Origin: Actinobacteria bacterium HGW-Actinobacteria-5
Lineage (GTDB): Bacteria > Actinomycetota > Actinomycetes > Propionibacteriales > Propionibacteriaceae
Length of the DNA: 36,364 nt
Direction of reading: 5' to 3'
Assembly: GCA_002843035.1 (NCBI GenBank)
Contig: PHEV01000041.1
Span: 1 to 36,364, forward strand
This document shows, one piece after another, positions 33,807 through 36,364 of the stretch. The notes below the pieces were generated by a model. That model made no database searches. It saw only the letters and a list, made by a program, of their open reading frames with translations, and had not been told where the DNA came from. The position numbers and the translations under genes were made by a program. Each line of letters starts with the position of its first letter. Position 1 is the stretch's first letter.

Positions 33807-35716
33807 GAGAGGCCACCGGTGGCCGCAGCGGGAGTGAAGCCGTGGACGCGGCCGAGGAAGGCGAGGGCATGTTCGGCCGTGGCGACGATGTTCTGGGCGC
33901 GGCGGAAGCCGTGCCCCTCGCCGTCGAAGACGACCAGTTCCACCGGCAGGCCCTTCGCGCGGACCGCGTCCGCCATCGCCACGGCCTGGTTCAGCGGCAC
34001 CACCTTGTCGTCGGCTCCCTGCAGGATCAGCATCGGGCAGGCCAGCCGGTCGAGGTGGTGGATCGGCGACCGCTCCCGGTAGATCTCCCTGCCGTCGGGG
34101 TAGGGAGCGACCATGCCGTCGAGGTAGCGGCTCTCGAACTTGTGGGTGTCGGTGGCCAGCATCTCCAGGTCGCCGATGCCGTACAGGCTGATCCCGGCAG
34201 CGAACACGTCGCTGCTGGTGAGCGCCGCGAGCGTGGTGTAGCCGCCGGCGGAGCCGCCGCGGATGCTGAGCCGGGCCGGGTCCGCGAGACCGGCAGCGGC
34301 GAGGGCACGGACGCCGTCCACGCAGTCACGCACGTCGACCACTCCCCAGTTGCCCCTGAGCCGATCGCGGTAGGCGCGGCCGTAGCCGGTCGAGCCGCCG
34401 TAGTTCACGTCGAGAATGCCGATGCCACGCGTGGTCCAGAACTGCACGGACACGGCGAAGTCGGGGCCGGAGAAGGCGGTCGGGCCGCCGTGGCTCCACA
34501 CCTGCACCGGGGGCAGCTCGCCCGGGAGCCCGGTGAGGTCGCCGTTGGCGGGAGGGTAGAACCAGGCGTGGACGGGACCCTGGGGGCCCTCCCAGGTGAA
34601 CGGCCGCGCACGTGAGACCAGCTCGCGGGGCAGGTCGACGCCGGAGGCCCGCCGGACCGTGTGCACAGTGCCGTCGGTCCAGTGGAGGTCGACCAGCTCG
34701 GCGGGCCGGTCGGCGTAGCCGAGCACGGCGAGCGTGTGGTCGCCGGTGCCGGTGAGGTCCGCGGTGACCGCTTCGGTCGGGACCTCGGCGAGGCGTCCGG
34801 GACCTGCGTCCGCCGGGTCGAATTCGAGTACGCCGAGGCGGCTGAGGCCCGCGTCGAGCCAGGTGCACCCGATCCGGCCGGCATCGATCACGGAGTAGGG
34901 CGCCGGGGTGAGCACCCACAGCGGTCCGCAGAAGTCGTGCGGCGTCGGGCAGAGTTCGCGGACGCCGCGCTCGGCGTCCCAGCGCAGGAAGTTCCAGTAG
35001 CCAGAGGCGTCACTGAGCAGCAGCAGGCCCCCGTCGGGCGACCAGGCCGGGTAGAGCGCCGAGACCTCCGACCCACCGGCGACGACGGTCCTCTCCGAGG
35101 GTGCGGACAGCGGTGCGACGACGACCCTGGTGCTGTCCCACGGCATGTTCGGGTGGTCCCACTCGCACCACGCGAGACGCCCGTCCGCACTGAGCCGGGG
35201 ATGGGCGTAGAAGTCGGAGCCGGAGACCAGGACCGTGCCGCCGTCGGCGTTGTCGGTGTCCAGGTCGAGGGACACGATCGTGGTGACCGCCTCTGCTCCG
35301 TGGACGCTGTGGTCCTCGCGCACCGCCAGGAGCAGGCGGCGATCCGGGTGCAGCTCGAGCGCGGCGTACCGGTACGGTTCGCCGGCGGCGATCGTGCGGG
35401 TTGCACCGGCTTCGGTCACCCGGACGGCGCCGTCGGGCCACGAACTGTAGGCGACCAGGCCGCCGTTCGCCGTCCACGCGCCGCCGCCGTACTCCTGAAC
35501 GGCGGTGCGTACGTACGCCTCCGGCGTCAGCTCGACGGGCTCCTCGCCGGGCCCCTGGCGCCACAGGCCGATCCGTCCGCCCTGCTCGGGGTGGCCCTCG
35601 GTCCAGAACCGGACGCCGTCGACGACCAGCCCGGGGGCGAGGCCGACGGCTGAGCGGGTGAGGTCGGCGGCGGAGATCGGGGACGGCCAGGAGCCGTAGG
35701 CGAGCGCAGGACTCAT
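33803..35716 (-). CDS. S9 family serine peptidase (acylaminoacyl-peptidase/DPP-type)
   Basis: Cytoplasmic peptidase of 637 aa. The start is ATG 35716, overlapping the macrodomain gene stop as ATGA; the frame runs further upstream but into the macrodomain gene. The N-terminal ~380 residues are beta-propeller-like repeats with SW/W-containing blades (for example YPAWSPDGG and WCEWDHPN). The C-terminal alpha/beta hydrolase domain has IGILDVNYGGSTGYGRAYR, the nucleophile in RGGSAGGYT with Ser489, the Asp in LQGADDKVVPLNQA and the His in FDGEGHGFRRA. There is no signal peptide. It likely trims peptides or N-acylated peptides; the exact substrate is unknown. Confidence 0.92.
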   Translation of the reverse strand: MSPALAYGSWPSPISAADLTRSAVGLAPGLVVDGVRFWTEGHPEQGGRIGLWRQGPGEEPVELTPEAYVRTAVQEYGGGAWTANGGLVAYSSWPDGAVRVTEAGATRTIAAGEPYRYAALELHPDRRLLLAVREDHSVHGAEAVTTIVSLDLDTDNADGGTVLVSGSDFYAHPRLSADGRLAWCEWDHPNMPWDSTRVVVAPLSAPSERTVVAGGSEVSALYPAWSPDGGLLLLSDASGYWNFLRWDAERGVRELCPTPHDFCGPLWVLTPAPYSVIDAGRIGCTWLDAGLSRLGVLEFDPADAGPGRLAEVPTEAVTADLTGTGDHTLAVLGYADRPAELVDLHWTDGTVHTVRRASGVDLPRELVSRARPFTWEGPQGPVHAWFYPPANGDLTGLPGELPPVQVWSHGGPTAFSGPDFAVSVQFWTTRGIGILDVNYGGSTGYGRAYRDRLRGNWGVVDVRDCVDGVRALAAAGLADPARLSIRGGSAGGYTTLAALTSSDVFAAGISLYGIGDLEMLATDTHKFESRYLDGMVAPYPDGREIYRERSPIHHLDRLACPMLILQGADDKVVPLNQAVAMADAVRAKGLPVELVVFDGEGHGFRRAQNIVATAEHALAFLGRVHGFTPAAATGGLS

Positions 35717-36234
35717 GCGTCCAACCCTGCCAGTTCGGCGCGGAACGCGTCGTACAGCCTCTGCGTGAAGAGCACGAATCGCACGCGGTCGATGCCGGTG
35801 CGCGGGTGCGCGGCGACGGTGGCGACCGCCACCCTGGCCGCGGTGGGGGCGTCCCAGCCGTATGCGCCGGCGCCGATGGCCGGGAAGGCGACGGTGTGCG
35901 CACCGAGCTGCCCGGCGACGTCCAGCGAGCGGGTGTAGCAGGAGGCCAACAGGCCCTCGTCCGCCTGGCCGCGGTGGCGGTTCGGGCCCACGGTGTGGAT
36001 CACCCAGCGCGCCGGCAGGTTGCCGGCTCCGGTTGCGACGGCCTCGCCGACCGGGAGCCCGTCCGGCCATTGGGTCCTGCGGATCCTGCGGCAGGCCTCC
36101 AGTAGTGCGGGCCCGGCGGCGGCGTGCAGGGCGCCGTCGACGCCACCCCCGCCGAGCAGCGTCGAGTTCGCCGCGTTCACCAGTGCGTCCGCCGGCTCGC
36201 GGGTCAGGTCGCCCAGCGCGACATCGATGCTCAT
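35713..36234 (-). CDS. Macrodomain protein (O-acetyl-ADP-ribose deacetylase, YmdB-like)
   Basis: ADP-ribose-binding macrodomain of 173 aa. It starts at ATG 36234, chosen because GATACT (36242-36247) lies 7 nt upstream and because the protein then opens SIDVALGDLTREPADALVNA, the family start. The ligand loop is NAANSTLLGGGGVDGALH, with the Asn/Gly-rich contacts, and the second loop is PAIGAGAYGWD, the phosphate-binding site. The conserved layout matches YmdB-type deacetylases that act on O-acetyl-ADP-ribose or remove ADP-ribose from proteins. It is coupled to the S9 peptidase by ATGA. The upstream ATG at 36255 would cross the promoter and was rejected. Confidence 0.92.
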   Translation of the reverse strand: MSIDVALGDLTREPADALVNAANSTLLGGGGVDGALHAAAGPALLEACRRIRRTQWPDGLPVGEAVATGAGNLPARWVIHTVGPNRHRGQADEGLLASCYTRSLDVAGQLGAHTVAFPAIGAGAYGWDAPTAARVAVATVAAHPRTGIDRVRFVLFTQRLYDAFRAELAGLDA

Positions 36235-36241
36235 GCCAGCG

Positions 36242-36247
36242 AGTATC
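36242..36247 (-). promoter_or_regulatory. -10 hexamer GATACT, leaderless start of the macrodomain operon
   Basis: GATACT on the minus strand is followed by 7 nt and ATG 36234, with no Shine-Dalgarno sequence. Confidence 0.45.
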
Positions 36248-36268
36248 GCAGCCACCGGCGACAGGAAA

Positions 36269-36306
36269 AGCGAAGGGCCCCGGGAGACTCCCCGGGGCCC
36301 TTCGCT
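36269..36306 (-). terminator. Strong terminator of the gene entering from the right
   Basis: AGCGAAGGGCCCCGGG (36269-36284) pairs perfectly with 36291-36306 around a 6-nt loop. On the minus strand it is followed by TTTTCC, so it is a true intrinsic terminator. It begins 10 nt after the stop of the partial gene at 36317. Confidence 0.9.
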
Positions 36307-36316
36307 GAAGCCTCGC

Positions 36317-36364
36317 TCAGCTGAGCTTGCCGGTCTCGTCGTGGATCTCCAGGGCGACCTGGGT
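36317..36364 (-). CDS. C-terminal fragment of an unidentified protein
   Basis: The minus-strand frame from the window edge encodes 15 residues, TQVALEIHDETGKLS, and stops at 36317-36319. A strong terminator follows. The fragment is too short to identify. Confidence 0.6.
   Translation of the reverse strand, partial: TQVALEIHDETGKLS

Noticed and set aside
33842-35653. Plus-strand open frames opposite the S9 peptidase (33842-34615, 34661-35653)
   Set aside because: Antisense shadows with Val/Gly/Arg-rich products; the peptidase frame carries all catalytic motifs.

Overview
The window is high-GC DNA with actinobacterial gene content: nrdR and a B12-dependent class II ribonucleotide reductase (nrdJ), an HrpA-type DEAH helicase, a primary sigma factor with a long acidic N-terminus plus a second group-2 sigma factor, and a gluABCD-like transporter. 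Many genes appear to be leaderless, with a -10 hexamer 6-7 nt before the start codon. I infer an actinobacterium, possibly near the Propionibacteriaceae. The family placement is a guess and no rRNA is present to test it.

Layout. 1-243: end of a small one-TM protein. 360-3806: nrdR-nrdJ behind a pair of NrdR boxes. 3860-4881 (minus): DedA-like membrane protein, a 67-aa unknown and a DUF1905 protein. 4945-7252: divergent acyltransferase-3 and AEC transporter genes. 7357-8659: a PPOX-fold protein and a tandem universal stress protein. 8770-12597: hrpA, whose C-terminus is disrupted by an apparent deletion plus frameshift.

12612-20468 is the most unusual part. It is a tightly coupled six-gene operon: AMP-dependent acyl ligase, acyl carrier protein, Sfp-type phosphopantetheinyl transferase, MacB/LolD-type ABC ATPase, a 1083-aa FtsX-fold permease with a ~260-residue extracytoplasmic coiled coil, and a stand-alone condensation-domain protein. 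Together they suggest that an acyl chain is activated, carried on a dedicated ACP, transferred by the C-domain enzyme to an unknown acceptor, and the product exported or released from the membrane by the ABC machine. I do not recognise this as a characterised pathway.

20440-24733: a PHB-depolymerase/feruloyl-esterase-like hydrolase convergent with that operon, a previously unlisted 57-aa protein divergent from a LysR regulator, and a PAC2-tesB pair. 24915-29668: sigB-like and sigA-like sigma factor genes flanking oligopeptidase B. 29793-33155: an amino-acid ABC transporter (gluABCD-like) with an intercistronic hairpin. 33162-36234 (minus): a coupled macrodomain, S9 peptidase and HAD hydrolase operon. 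36317-36364: the last 15 codons of a minus-strand gene with a strong terminator. I found no tRNA, rRNA, CRISPR array, IS element or phage gene. All calls come from reading the sequence; no database search was possible.
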